A stretch of 36,409 nt of DNA from Oscillospiraceae bacterium (GTDB taxonomy: Bacteria > Bacillota > Clostridia > Oscillospirales > Acutalibacteraceae), in contig WQWM01000023.1 of the NCBI GenBank assembly GCA_009785335.1, positions 1 to 36,409 of the forward strand. The letters are read 5' to 3'. A model generated the notes under the pieces. The model was given only the letters and a program-made list of their open reading frames with translations. It searched no databases and had not been told where the DNA came from. The translations under genes were made by a program, and so were the position numbers. Shown one piece after another: positions 16,791 to 24,806 of this stretch (its first letter is position 1; the number at the start of each line of letters is the position of its first letter).

Positions 16791-18059
16791 ATGACCTATG
16801 ATCAAGCATTAGAGTATATTCACTCGCTCATGCGTTTCGGCATTAAGCCGGGGCTTGGGCGGGTGCTTGCGTTGTGCGAACTGCTGGGTAATCCGCAGGA
16901 AAAATTGCGGTTTATTCACGTGGCGGGCACAAACGGCAAGGGCAGCACCTGCACGATGCTGGCGGAAATTTGCCGTGCAGCGGGCATGAAAACGGGGCTA
17001 TACACCTCGCCGTATGTGATTGATTTTCGCGAAAGAATGCAGGTGTTGGCCCCCTCCTTAAAAGGGGGTGCGGAACAATATATTCCCCAGGATGATTTGG
17101 TGCGGCTGACTGCGCACTGTAAATCGCTGGCTGAAACGATGGATGATGAGATCACCGAGTTTGAGTTTATCACCGCGCTTGCGTTTGCTTGGTTTGCCGA
17201 GCAACAATGCGATGTGGTGGTGCTGGAGGTTGGCTTGGGCGGACGGCTGGACGCCACGAATGTGATTCCCCCGCCGTGGGTGAGTGTGATCACTAAAATT
17301 GCCTATGACCACATGGATGTGCTAGGCAACACGCTGACGCTGATTGCGGGTGAAAAGTGTGGAATTATCAAGCCCACGAGCCCTGTGGTGACCACTTGTG
17401 AGCAAGGCGAAGAAGCCCTTGTGGTCATTCGCAAGATTGCTCAAGAGCGTGGTTGCGCACTGACCGAAGCACGCATGGATGACTGCGAAATTGTGTCGAG
17501 CGGCATCACCGGCAGCCATGCTGTGCTGGCGGGTTTGCCTGTGCACGTGCCGCTGCTTGGTGAGCACATGTGCCGCAATGCGCTGACTGCTCTGACGACC
17601 GCTCGTGTGTTGGGTTTGCCAGACAATGCGATTCAAGTTGGCATTTCGCGTGCGAAAATTCCCGCACGCATGGAGATAGTATCGGCTGAACCGCTGGTGA
17701 TTCTCGACGGCGGGCACAACCCGGATTGCGCCACGGCACTGGCCAATGCATTGGCGCAGCACCTGCCTAGGCAGAGAATACACGCCATTTGCGGCATGAT
17801 GGCTGACAAAGATGTGGCGGCGTATCTGCGCATTTTGCGGCCGCACATTGGGCGGTTGATTTGTGTGCAGCCGGATAACCCACGTGCTATTTCAGCAGAA
17901 GAGTTGGCTGCGCAGGCGCGTGCGCTGGGCTACAACGATGTGCAGCCTGCGGCATCGCTTGAAACGGCACTGCAGACTGCGGAGTATCCGTTATTGATTT
18001 GTGGGAGTTTTTATTTGGCTGGTGATGCGCGCCACTTACTTTTTTTGAAAAAAAAGTAA
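16791..18059 (+). CDS. folC: folylpolyglutamate synthase / dihydrofolate synthase
   Basis: FolC ligates glutamate to dihydropteroate or folates using ATP. The P-loop GTNGKGST is at residues 46-53. DVVVLEVGLGGRLDATNV and the C-terminal domain start LDGGHNPDCATALA are typical. The length of 422 is normal. Residues 86-96 (LAPSLKGGAEQ) come from a CCCCCTCC...AAGGGGG hairpin repeat lying in frame. The last residues LFLKKK and the stop codon are encoded by a T/A hairpin repeat, so the C-terminus has been rewritten. It converges on aroQ with a shared terminator between them. Confidence 0.95.
   Translation: MTYDQALEYIHSLMRFGIKPGLGRVLALCELLGNPQEKLRFIHVAGTNGKGSTCTMLAEICRAAGMKTGLYTSPYVIDFRERMQVLAPSLKGGAEQYIPQDDLVRLTAHCKSLAETMDDEITEFEFITALAFAWFAEQQCDVVVLEVGLGGRLDATNVIPPPWVSVITKIAYDHMDVLGNTLTLIAGEKCGIIKPTSPVVTTCEQGEEALVVIRKIAQERGCALTEARMDDCEIVSSGITGSHAVLAGLPVHVPLLGEHMCRNALTALTTARVLGLPDNAIQVGISRAKIPARMEIVSAEPLVILDGGHNPDCATALANALAQHLPRQRIHAICGMMADKDVAAYLRILRPHIGRLICVQPDNPRAISAEELAAQARALGYNDVQPAASLETALQTAEYPLLICGSFYLAGDARHLLFLKKK
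17049..17071. repeat. palindromic repeat inside folC
   Basis: CCCCCTCCTTAAAAGGGGG forms a hairpin of the type also seen at 8110 and 18630 in intergenic DNA. It is read in frame as APSLKGGA. Confidence 0.65.
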
Positions 18060-18085
18060 GCAAAAAAACTTTAGCCGCTTCGCGA
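18036..18085. repeat. T/A hairpin repeat at folC 3' end
   Basis: CTTACTTTTTTTG-AAAAAAAAGTAAG followed by AAAAAAACTTTAGCCGCTTC. It encodes the FolC stop. Confidence 0.8.
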
Positions 18086-18104
18086 TGGAGATTATAAAAA
18101 TAGT

Positions 18105-18143
18105 AAAAACCCACCTCGCGAAAGAACAGCAGGTGGGTTTTTG
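18105..18143. terminator. bidirectional terminator between folC and aroQ
   Basis: Stem AAAAACCCACCT with AGGTGGGTTTTTG. The T-runs are good on both strands, placed to serve both convergent genes. Confidence 0.88.
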
Positions 18144-18145
18144 TG

Positions 18146-18574
18146 TTATTGATTGGTGAGTAGATATTCCATCGCAGCGCGGTAGCCCTGAATGCCTTGC
18201 CCGGCGACGACTTGTTTGCAAGCCATGGCGCAGTAAGACACGCGGCGAAATTCCTCACGTGCGTGCACGTTGCTGAGATGAACCTCCACGGCGGGCAGAT
18301 TGACCGCAAGCAGGGCGTCTAAAATGGCCACGCTGGTGTGGGTGTAGGCCGCGGGGTTGATGACAATGGCATCTGCTGTGCCGCGTGCTTGTTGAATCCA
18401 TGTGACCAGTTCGCCTTCGTGGTTGCTTTGGCGCACGTCAACTTGCAGGTTGAGCTCTTGTGCGCTTTGCTGCACGAATGCGACCAGGTCGTCATACGTT
18501 TGTGAGCCGTAGATATCGGGCTCGCGCAGCCCCAGCATGTTCAAGTTTGGGCCGTTGAGAATGAGAATTTTCAT
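18146..18574 (-). CDS. aroQ: type II 3-dehydroquinate dehydratase
   Basis: AroQ performs the third step of the shikimate pathway. The 142-residue length fits the small dodecameric type II enzyme. LNGPNLNMLGLREPDIYG carries the conserved Asn and the catalytic Tyr22. QSNHEGELVTWIQ, INPAAYTHTSVAILDAL, the catalytic His in EVHLSN and the Arg in EFRRVSY all follow. The start at 18574 has TTAGGAG upstream. A longer frame upstream is repeat-derived. Confidence 0.97.
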   Translation of the reverse strand: MKILILNGPNLNMLGLREPDIYGSQTYDDLVAFVQQSAQELNLQVDVRQSNHEGELVTWIQQARGTADAIVINPAAYTHTSVAILDALLAVNLPAVEVHLSNVHAREEFRRVSYCAMACKQVVAGQGIQGYRAAMEYLLTNQ

Positions 18575-18594
18575 GGAATCTCCTAAGTTTTTGT

Positions 18595-18975
18595 GCTCTG
18601 CACCCACCACCCCACGCCTGCGGGACATCCCCCTCTATCAGAGGGGGATAGGGGCTTGTTTCTTCGGCTTACGTAAATAGTCCACTGCGAAGCGGCTAAA
18701 GTTTTTTGGTGCGATGTAACGCCCCCTCAGTCACGCTACGCGTGCCAGCTCCCCCGCAAGCGGTGGAGCCTTTGGCAATATCTGCACAATATATCAAAAT
18801 CCAGCGCGAAGCGGCTAAAGTTTTTTGGTGCGATGTAACGCCCCCTCAGTCACGCTACGCGTGCCAGCTCCCCCGCAAGCGGTGGAGCCTTTGGCAACAC
18901 CTACACAATCTATAAAAATCCAGCGCGAAGCGGCTAAAGTTTTTTGCGCTACTTTTTTTCAAAAAAGTAGCATCG
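18595..18975. repeat. repeat cluster with 119-bp tandem unit
   Basis: No gene is seen in this 411-base gap. CCCCCTCTATCAGAGGGGG is near 18630. From 18687 a 119-base unit (start GCGAAGCGGCTAAAG, containing CACGCTACGCGTGCCAGCTC) is repeated at 18806 and begins a third time at 18925. It ends in the T/A hairpin GCTACTTTTTTTC-AAAAAAGTAGC before the oxidoreductase stop. Confidence 0.9.
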
Positions 18976-18985
18976 CATCTTCGCA

Positions 18986-20044
18986 TTACTCCCAAGTGAG
19001 CAGCGCGTTTTTCTCGGCGGATTCGAAAATCAGTTCGACTAGGCGCAGCAGGCGGCGTTGTTGGGCATGTGTGACGATGGGTTGTGCGCCGTTGGCGAGG
19101 ACGTCATAAATATTGGCGTAGTAGGCCTCCCAGTCCTGCGTGTATTCGGGCAGGGGGTGGCTTTTGATGGTTTCGGGCGTGCGCGGTGCCATGGTTTTGG
19201 TGATGCCCATGCCAGCTTGGATGGGTTGTGCGTCGTGCTTTTCCCAGTCTTGCACGATGACCACTTCGCCGTTCATCTGCCAGTCGTGGATAACCGCGGT
19301 GCCGTTTTCGCTGTTGACGTACCACATGGGGAGGCAGACGAAATTGTTGGTGGCGATTTCGACCAAAAAGTCGGTGCCGCCTTCAAATTTGCAGATGACG
19401 CGGAAGCCATCGTCGCACTCTTCGTTGGTGACGTAGTATAACTGGGCGTATACGCTTAGACAGCGGCGATCGCCCATCATCACCAGCATTTGATCTAGCA
19501 GGTGGATGCCCCAGTCGTAGACCATGCCGCCGCCGTGTTGCTTCATGTTGCGCCAGTCGCCGGGAATACCACGGCTGCCGTGTACGCGGGATTCGATGTT
19601 GTAGCACGGGCCCATTTTGTTGCAGTCAAGCAGCTCTTTGATGGCGAGGTAGTCGGGGTCCCAGCGGCGGTTTTGGTGCACGGTGAACAGCAGCCCATTT
19701 GCCTCGGCCACGGCTTGGATGTCTACGTAGTCGGCCAGACTGAGGGTGACGGGTTTTTCGCAGATCACGTGTTTGCCATGGTTGAGGGCATCAATGCAGA
19801 TTTCTTTGTGCACGTCGTTTGGTGTGGCGACGACGACGAGGTCGATGTCTGCGCAGCTAAGCAAAGCTTCGCGGCTTTCGAAGGCGATGATGCCGGTGTC
19901 GTCGGCGGCTTCTTGACGGTCTGGGCAGATGTCAAAGCTGCCGATGAGGTTGTAGCACTCCGGTAGATGCAGGGCCACGGTTCTTGCGTGCCACGAGCCC
20001 ATGCCGCCAAAGCCGATGACACCTACGCCGAATTGTTGTTGCAT
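18986..20044 (-). CDS. Gfo/Idh/MocA family oxidoreductase
   Basis: An NAD(P)-dependent sugar or inositol dehydrogenase-like enzyme of 352 residues. The N-terminal Rossmann segment is VGVIGFGGMGSWHARTV. The conserved CEKPVTLS (with the Lys that typically sits in the active site) is near residue 95, and the C-terminal sheet domain includes RVHGSRGIPGDWRNMKQHGGGMVYDWGIHLLDQML with a likely catalytic His. AAGGAGAATGAA precedes the ATG. It is one of two such proteins in this region, with two sugar isomerase-like proteins between them, suggesting catabolism of an unknown polyol or sugar acid. Confidence 0.92.
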   Translation of the reverse strand: MQQQFGVGVIGFGGMGSWHARTVALHLPECYNLIGSFDICPDRQEAADDTGIIAFESREALLSCADIDLVVVATPNDVHKEICIDALNHGKHVICEKPVTLSLADYVDIQAVAEANGLLFTVHQNRRWDPDYLAIKELLDCNKMGPCYNIESRVHGSRGIPGDWRNMKQHGGGMVYDWGIHLLDQMLVMMGDRRCLSVYAQLYYVTNEECDDGFRVICKFEGGTDFLVEIATNNFVCLPMWYVNSENGTAVIHDWQMNGEVVIVQDWEKHDAQPIQAGMGITKTMAPRTPETIKSHPLPEYTQDWEAYYANIYDVLANGAQPIVTHAQQRRLLRLVELIFESAEKNALLTWE

Positions 20045-20054
20045 TTCATTCTCC

Positions 20055-20345
20055 TTTTTGCACCTTTTTTGAAAAAAAGGTGCCCAAAAAACTTTTTAGT
20101 CGCTTCGCTGTGCCCTACTCTAGTATGTGCGCTTGGGCTTGGCGCTTTGTGCGGGGGATTTAGTCGCTCCGCGAACCTTCCTCGTTTTTACAACCCGGGC
20201 GGCAAGATTGCCGCCCCTACAGGTTGTGGGTTGACGCGGCGAAGGTGCTAAGACGCGAGTTTTATCGCTCCGCGAACCTTCCTCAGTCGCCCGAGGCGAC
20301 AGCTCCTTCCCGAGGAAGGAGCCTAGGGGCTTGTAGCCGAGAGGG
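20055..20345. repeat. repeat cluster upstream of oxidoreductase
   Basis: T/A hairpin GCACCTTTTTTG-AAAAAAAGGTGC at 20059-20083 with the tail AAAAAACTTTTTAGTCGCTT. A GGGCGGCAAGATTGCCGCCC half-element follows at about 20195-20225, and then CTCCTTCCCGAGGAAGGAGC. Confidence 0.8.
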
Positions 20346-20352
20346 GCGGATT

Positions 20353-20799
20353 TTAATCGCTCCGCGAACCTTCCTCACCCGCTGCGTATCCACCCCACAA
20401 ATGCAAGCATTTCCGGGGGCCCCGAGCGGGAGCTCCTTCCCGAGGAAGGAGCCTAGGGGATTGTTGCCGCGAGATTGAGATTGACGCGATTTGCTCGCAT
20501 ACGCGAAAAAAGTCGTGGTCAATTTCGTGGTTTTGGTAACGCAGGATTTGCAAGCCTAAGGCTGATAAATAGGCGTCGCGTTCTTCGTCATAAGACTGTT
20601 GTTGAGGCAGGCTGTGGTGCATGCCGTCTAGCTCAACCACAAATTTTGCGCTTGGGCAATAAAAATCAACAATAAAGTTGCCTATTACGCGCTGCCGGTA
20701 CCATTGCTCGGGGCGTTTTTTCAAAAAATCGTACCACAAGTGATTTTCTTGCTTGGTGGCATGCTTGCGCAATTCGCGAGCTGGCCCAAGCAGATGCAC
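20353..20799 (-). CDS. DUF559 (Vsr/restriction-like nuclease) domain protein between inverted repeats
   Basis: The core reads ELRKHATKQENHLWYDFLKK, then QRVIGNFIVDFYCPSAKFVVELDGMHH and ALGLQILRYQNHEI. This is the DUF559 pattern: a PD-(D/E)XK-type fold with the catalytic Asp in FIVDFYC and the E-x-D of VELDG. Activity is inferred. I take the GTG at 20799; TTG codons at 20817 and 20847 are alternatives. The last 40 or so residues are read from the left 114-bp inverted repeat and are not family-like. The gene is enclosed by perfect-length inverted repeats, unlike its neighbours, and may be a mobile unit. Confidence 0.75.
   Translation of the reverse strand: MHLLGPARELRKHATKQENHLWYDFLKKRPEQWYRQRVIGNFIVDFYCPSAKFVVELDGMHHSLPQQQSYDEERDAYLSALGLQILRYQNHEIDHDFFRVCEQIASISISRQQSPRLLPREGAPARGPRKCLHLWGGYAAGEEGSRSD
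20356..20469. repeat. left 114-bp inverted repeat around DUF559 gene
   Basis: Begins ATCGCTCCGCGAACCTTCCT and ends TTGTTGCCG. It contains the AATGCAAGCATT palindrome and CTCCTTCCCGAGGAAGGAGC. It matches the reverse complement of 20832-20945 at nearly every base. Confidence 0.92.
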
Positions 20800-20831
20800 A
20801 TTGCCGCGTTCAACCAATTTGTACCACCTTT

Positions 20832-20945
20832 CGGCAACAAGCCCCAAGGCTCCTTCCTCGGGAAGGAGCTCCCGCTCGGGGCCCCCGGAAATGCTTGCAT
20901 TTGTGGGGTGGATACGCAGCGGGTGAGGAAGGTTCGCGGAGCGAT
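20832..20945. repeat. right 114-bp inverted repeat around DUF559 gene
   Basis: Reverse-complement partner of 20356-20469, same length. The differences I can see are a few bases near CCTAGGGGATTG versus CCTTGGGGCTTG. Confidence 0.92.
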
Positions 20946-20970
20946 AAAAACGCGCAGCGACACCTTGTCA

Positions 20971-21936
20971 TCACACCCACCACATGTCGCCGGTGGCTTC
21001 GGTGATCATGACGTCTTTGAGCAGGGCAACCGCTTTGCTGAGGCCCTCGTTTTGGCTCATCAGGCTGTCTTCGTGCTCGATGGACATGGCATAATCATAG
21101 CCCACCATGCGCAGGTTGCTGACGATATCCTTCCAGTAATTCGCGTCGTTGCCGTAGCCCACCGAACGGAAAATCCAGCTGCGGTGCAGTTCGTCGCCAT
21201 AGGGTTTGTTGTCCAGCACGCCGTTGACGGCAGTGTTGTAGGCGTCGATCTTGGTGTCTTTGGCATGCACGTGGAAGATGGCATCGCCCATGGCACGAAT
21301 GCAGGCGATGGGGTCCATGCCTTGCCAGATGAGATGGCTGGGGTCGAAGTTCGCGCCGATTTCGGGGCCAACAGCTGCGCGCAAACGCAGCAGCGTTTCG
21401 GTGTTGTAGACCATGAAGCCGGGATGTAGCTCTAAGCCGATTTTGTCTACGTTGTGGCGTTTGGCGAAGGCTGCGAATTCTTTCCAGTAGGGGATGAGTT
21501 TTTCATTCCACTGCCAGTCGAGGATCTCGCCGAAGTCGTTTGGCCATGGGCAAGTGACCCAGTTGGGATACTTTGCGCCGTCGTGATCGCCGGGACAGCC
21601 GCTGAATGTGTTGATGTTGCGCACGCCCAGTGCCTCGGCCAGCAGCACGGTGTCGCGCATGTCGGCATCAAAGGCTGCGGCGATTTCTTTGTTTGGATGC
21701 AGCGGGTTAGCGTGGCAGCTGAGCGCGCTGATTTCAAGCCCGCTGTCTGCGATAAGTTGCTTGAAGGCGGCTAGTTTTGCGGGGTCGCTAAGCAGCTCTT
21801 TGGGGTTGGCGTGGGCGTTGCCGGGGTAGGCGCCACAACCGAGTTCAATCATCTCGATGCCGAGGGATTTGAAGTAATCTAAGGCCTGCGCCAGCGGCAA
21901 GTTGCTGAGCAGGCAGGTGAATACGCCGAGTTTCAT
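20971..21936 (-). CDS. sugar phosphate isomerase/epimerase (AP endonuclease 2-like TIM barrel)
   Basis: A 321-residue TIM-barrel protein of the xylose isomerase-like family. Likely metal-binding residues lie in KIGLELHPG, ANFDPSHL, FHVHAKD and SIEHEDS, the order expected for these enzymes. An AGGAGGAAAATATCTT site precedes the ATG at 21936. It overlaps the DUF2442 stop by four bases (ATGA), so the two are translationally coupled. It is the last gene of an operon beginning with the oxidoreductase at 24431. The substrate is not identifiable from sequence. Confidence 0.9.
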   Translation of the reverse strand: MKLGVFTCLLSNLPLAQALDYFKSLGIEMIELGCGAYPGNAHANPKELLSDPAKLAAFKQLIADSGLEISALSCHANPLHPNKEIAAAFDADMRDTVLLAEALGVRNINTFSGCPGDHDGAKYPNWVTCPWPNDFGEILDWQWNEKLIPYWKEFAAFAKRHNVDKIGLELHPGFMVYNTETLLRLRAAVGPEIGANFDPSHLIWQGMDPIACIRAMGDAIFHVHAKDTKIDAYNTAVNGVLDNKPYGDELHRSWIFRSVGYGNDANYWKDIVSNLRMVGYDYAMSIEHEDSLMSQNEGLSKAVALLKDVMITEATGDMWWV

Positions 21937-22244
21937 AAGATATTTTCCTCCTCGGGATTAGTTCCCGTTTCATAAATTGTATCGGGGGCGATGTCTACGG
22001 TGCCGTCTAGCCATGTGGGAGCGAAAAAGTCGATGTAAACATCTCGGAACACGTCGGGGTCCTTAAGCGGCTCGAATACTGTGCCGTCACGCAGCAGTGG
22101 CTTGCAGTCAAAAATGCGTTGCTGACCGTTGTCGAAGCGTGTCCACAACAGATGATTTTTCATGGCCCGAACACCGCACAGGCGGGGTGATTCGGGGGGC
22201 AATATTGGGTCGCCTGCGTATGCGATGCCGTCAATGATGTACAT
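21933..22244 (-). CDS. DUF2442 domain protein
   Basis: A 103-residue protein with the DUF2442 pattern (NHLLWTRFDNGQQRIFDCKPLL, FEPLKDPDVFRDVYIDF, GTVDIAPDTIYE). The family is often paired with DUF4160, and the pair has been proposed as toxin-antitoxin-like. That is a genomic suggestion, not a proven function here. It starts four bases after the DUF4160 stop and overlaps the next gene. The pair sits between two sugar isomerase genes with no room for its own promoter. Confidence 0.85.
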   Translation of the reverse strand: MYIIDGIAYAGDPILPPESPRLCGVRAMKNHLLWTRFDNGQQRIFDCKPLLRDGTVFEPLKDPDVFRDVYIDFFAPTWLDGTVDIAPDTIYETGTNPEEENIL

Positions 22245-22248
22245 GCAA

Positions 22249-22515
22249 TTACCTCAATGGCTCAATTTTTCCGGGATTTTCGTTACGCACTGCGCGAACC
22301 CAAGCTTTGTGCAATTCGTCCTCACGTAGCGCAGCCCAAGCTTCCACCATGTGCAGTTGTTTGAGCGGCAGCGAGCCCTCAAGAAGGTCACCGTTAAGGC
22401 TAACAGAAGCGCGATGTTCTGCATAATTCACGTGCACGTGTGGTTTGTGATGTTGACCGCCATCTTCGTAATACATCATGATGGATATTCCGTTAAACCT
22501 GCTTAATTCTGGCAT
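22249..22515 (-). CDS. DUF4160 domain protein
   Basis: An 88-residue protein with the DUF4160 pattern: a short strand start (MPELSRFNGISIMMYYED), then HHKPHVHVNYAEHRASVSL and PLKQLHMVEAWAALREDELHKAW. I start at the ATG at 22515, which overlaps the TGA of the upstream isomerase by one base (TGATG) and has AAAGGAGAATGTG upstream. An in-frame upstream start is less likely. It is the partner of the following DUF2442 gene. Confidence 0.87.
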   Translation of the reverse strand: MPELSRFNGISIMMYYEDGGQHHKPHVHVNYAEHRASVSLNGDLLEGSLPLKQLHMVEAWAALREDELHKAWVRAVRNENPGKIEPLR

Positions 22516-23234
22516 CACACATTCTCCTTTAGCCATAGCATGCCCTTGGCCACGCTATCTAGGCCTTGGTGGCGGGTTTCGTCCTCAAGGATGAGCCATT
22601 CGAGGTTGAGTGTTTTTGCTGCGCGCACCACGGCGTGCAAGTCGCAGTCACCTTCGCCGAGTGCGGTGGGGGTTGCACCTTCGCCGTCTTTGATGTGAAC
22701 ATGGCACACTCGAGCGGCGTTTTCCATGAGAAAGCTGTAAATATCCACGTCGGCGATGTGCAGCCAGTAGGTGTCAACTTCTAGCGCGCAGGCCTGTTTG
22801 AGCATGTCCATAGGCAGGGTGCCGTCGTCAAAGGGCATGAACTCGCTGGCGTGGTTGTGGTAGTAGATTGTGATGCCTTGCTTTTGTGCTTCGGCATAGG
22901 CTTGCGAGAGAATTGCGCAGGTTTCGGCGCAGTCCTCGGGGTCGCTGTGCGGCGCACCGCCAATGCCGATGGTCGATAGCCCCAGCTGCTTGTGGAAGTC
23001 GATGGTGGCTTGCAGGTTTTCGGGCGCGTAGTGCTCAAGCGGCACATGGCAGCCGGTGGCCACAAGGCCTGCGTTGTCAAGTGCGGTGCGAATGACGTCT
23101 GCGGACAGGTCATAGTAGCCTGCGAACTCCACGCCATCGAAGCCCATGGCTTTGAGCTTGGGGAACAGGGCAAGCAGGTCGTCAGCTGTGCTGATCATGT
23201 CACGCAGGGAGTAAAGCTGGATGGAAAGTTTCAT
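22515..23234 (-). CDS. sugar phosphate isomerase/epimerase
   Basis: A 239-residue xylose isomerase-like TIM barrel. It begins MKLSIQLYSLRDMI and carries metal-site segments ITIYYHNHASEF, CHVHIKDGEG and LILEDETRHQG. AAAGGAAACTTTC precedes the ATG at 23234. Its TGA overlaps the DUF4160 ATG. With the oxidoreductase upstream it resembles inositol or sugar-acid catabolic sets, but the substrate cannot be told. Confidence 0.9.
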   Translation of the reverse strand: MKLSIQLYSLRDMISTADDLLALFPKLKAMGFDGVEFAGYYDLSADVIRTALDNAGLVATGCHVPLEHYAPENLQATIDFHKQLGLSTIGIGGAPHSDPEDCAETCAILSQAYAEAQKQGITIYYHNHASEFMPFDDGTLPMDMLKQACALEVDTYWLHIADVDIYSFLMENAARVCHVHIKDGEGATPTALGEGDCDLHAVVRAAKTLNLEWLILEDETRHQGLDSVAKGMLWLKENV

Positions 23235-23257
23235 GAAAGTTTCCTTTTGATGTGACT

Positions 23258-23337
23258 GTAGGGGCGGCAATCATGCCGCCCGAAACCGTCAAAATTTCAA
23301 CCCCGGGCGGCGTAATCGCCGCCCCTACAGGTTGCGA
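23258..23337. repeat. palindromic repeat pair inside the oxidoreductase-isomerase operon
   Basis: GTAGGGGCGGCAATCATGCC half-element and the partner GGGCGGCGTAATCGCCGCCC, filling the gap between two operon genes. Confidence 0.88.
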
Positions 23338-23339
23338 TA

Positions 23340-24431
23340 TTACAGATAAACGGGTTGCCCAGTCTTCGAGCTTTCGTAAATAGCCTCGAGGATTTGTGTG
23401 ACCACGATGGCTTGGTCGGCACGGGTGGGGGGCTCTTTGTCGTTGATGATGGCGTTGATGAACGCACGGGCTTCTAGATCGCTGGGATCGTTGCCTGCGC
23501 CATCAAAGAAGGCAACGCCGCCTGCGGCAAAACTGGGTTCCTCAACGGTTTGGCGGCCGTTTTTCACGCTGTTGATGCGCAGCTTGTTTTCGCCGCGCAG
23601 CATGTCGGCGCCGGCTTTGTCACCTGCGAGCAGGCACACGGCTTCTTTCGCATCGGCGATGTTAATCGCCCAGCTGCTCTCGAGCACGATGGTGGCACCG
23701 TTTTCCATGACGATGAAGCCGAAGGCGCTGTCTTCGGTGGTGAAGATGGAGGGATCCCAGTCTCCCCAAGCGTTGGCGGTGCGGGTTTGGTCGGCCAGTT
23801 TGCGATATTGCGTGCCGACGACCATTTTGGGTTTGTAGTTATCCATCATCCACAGGGTGAGGTCGAGGGCGTGTGTGCCGATGTCGATGAGCGGACCGCC
23901 GCCTTGTTTTTCTTCATCCAAGAAAACACCCCAAGTGGGCACGGCACGACGACGCAGTGCCACGGCACGGGCATAGTAGATATCGCCCAGATCGCCGTTG
24001 TCGCACACTTCTTTCAGATACAGGCTGTCGGGACGCCAGCGTTGTTGATAGCCGATGGTGAGTTTCATGCCGGTGCGCTTGCTGCAATCAAGCATGGCTT
24101 TGGCTTCGGCGTAGGTTTTGGCCATGGGTTTTTCGCACATCACGTGCTTGCCGGCTTCCATGGCAGCAATGGAGATTTCGGCGTGGTTCCAGTTGGGGGT
24201 GAGCACGTAAACGGCAACGATATCAGGGTTTTTGAGCAGTTCTTTGTAGTCGGTGCAGAATGTAGCGTCGATGGTGCCGAAGGCATCGCAGGCTTTTTCG
24301 GCTTTTTCTTCCACGATGTCGCAAAAGGCGACCATTTCGACTTCGTCAATTTGCGAAAGGAAGCGCATGTGTTTGCCGTGGGCGATGCCGCCGCAGCCGA
24401 TGATGCCAACTTTTACTTTGGTTTTTGCCAT
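23340..24431 (-). CDS. Gfo/Idh/MocA family oxidoreductase
   Basis: A 363-residue NAD(P)-dependent dehydrogenase-like protein. The Rossmann segment is VGIIGCGGIAHGKHM, the active-site motif is CEKPMAKT near residue 97, and GGGPLIDIGTHALDLTLWMMD carries a likely catalytic His. GGAGGAACAATCACC precedes the ATG. It is the first gene of an operon with the two isomerases and the DUF pair, driven from TTGCAT-17-TATAAT. Confidence 0.93.
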   Translation of the reverse strand: MAKTKVKVGIIGCGGIAHGKHMRFLSQIDEVEMVAFCDIVEEKAEKACDAFGTIDATFCTDYKELLKNPDIVAVYVLTPNWNHAEISIAAMEAGKHVMCEKPMAKTYAEAKAMLDCSKRTGMKLTIGYQQRWRPDSLYLKEVCDNGDLGDIYYARAVALRRRAVPTWGVFLDEEKQGGGPLIDIGTHALDLTLWMMDNYKPKMVVGTQYRKLADQTRTANAWGDWDPSIFTTEDSAFGFIVMENGATIVLESSWAINIADAKEAVCLLAGDKAGADMLRGENKLRINSVKNGRQTVEEPSFAAGGVAFFDGAGNDPSDLEARAFINAIINDKEPPTRADQAIVVTQILEAIYESSKTGQPVYL

Positions 24432-24472
24432 GGTGATTGTTCCTCCTGGGTGATTAAATTTTGTTCTTTTCT

Positions 24473-24501
24473 ATTATAACGAATGCGCGCGGGAAATGCA
24501 A
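24473..24501 (-). promoter_or_regulatory. promoter of the oxidoreductase operon
   Basis: Minus strand TTGCAT (24501-24496), 17 bases, TATAAT (24478-24473). Confidence 0.75.
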
Positions 24502-24575
24502 GGCTTTTTTGAAGAAAGGCTGTGAATTTTTTGTGGTTGTTGGTTGGATAGTTTTCTCATTGTGTGCCATAAGAC

Positions 24576-24608
24576 TTTCGGGCGGCAAAATTGCCGCCCC
24601 TACATGCT
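24576..24608. repeat. single palindromic half-element
   Basis: CGGGCGGCAAAATTGCCGCC followed by CCTACATGC. Apart from this, the promoter above and the cassette C promoter, nothing is seen in 24502-24714. Confidence 0.8.
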
Positions 24609-24714
24609 GACGCGGGTGGGATGAACAAGACGGACGAGCAACCTGCGATCCGAAGTAAAGAGGGAAACGGCAGCAAATGCGCAGCACCAACACGCAAGCA
24701 AGCGAACAAAATTC

Positions 24715-24743
24715 TTGACACAGCCAAGCCCTTCTGTTATAAT
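24715..24743 (+). promoter_or_regulatory. cassette C peptide promoter
   Basis: TTGACA (24715-24720), 17 bases, TATAAT (24738-24743), perfect consensus. The leader has a first stem-loop TTGTCTA/TAGGCGG, then GCCCCC-GAAA-GGGGGG (24786-24801) covering the ribosome site. Confidence 0.85.
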
Positions 24744-24806
24744 AAATGATGGTAGCGTTGTCTATCACGGTAGGCGGTAAATCCTGCCCCCGAAAGGGGG
24801 GATACG

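Noticed and set aside
23550-24479. 309-codon open frame opposite the oxidoreductase gene
   Set aside because: Shadow frame; the minus-strand gene has clear motifs and a ribosome site.
24454-24768. 104-codon minus-strand frame upstream of the oxidoreductase operon
   Set aside because: It runs through a palindromic repeat and the operon promoter and has no recognisable domain.
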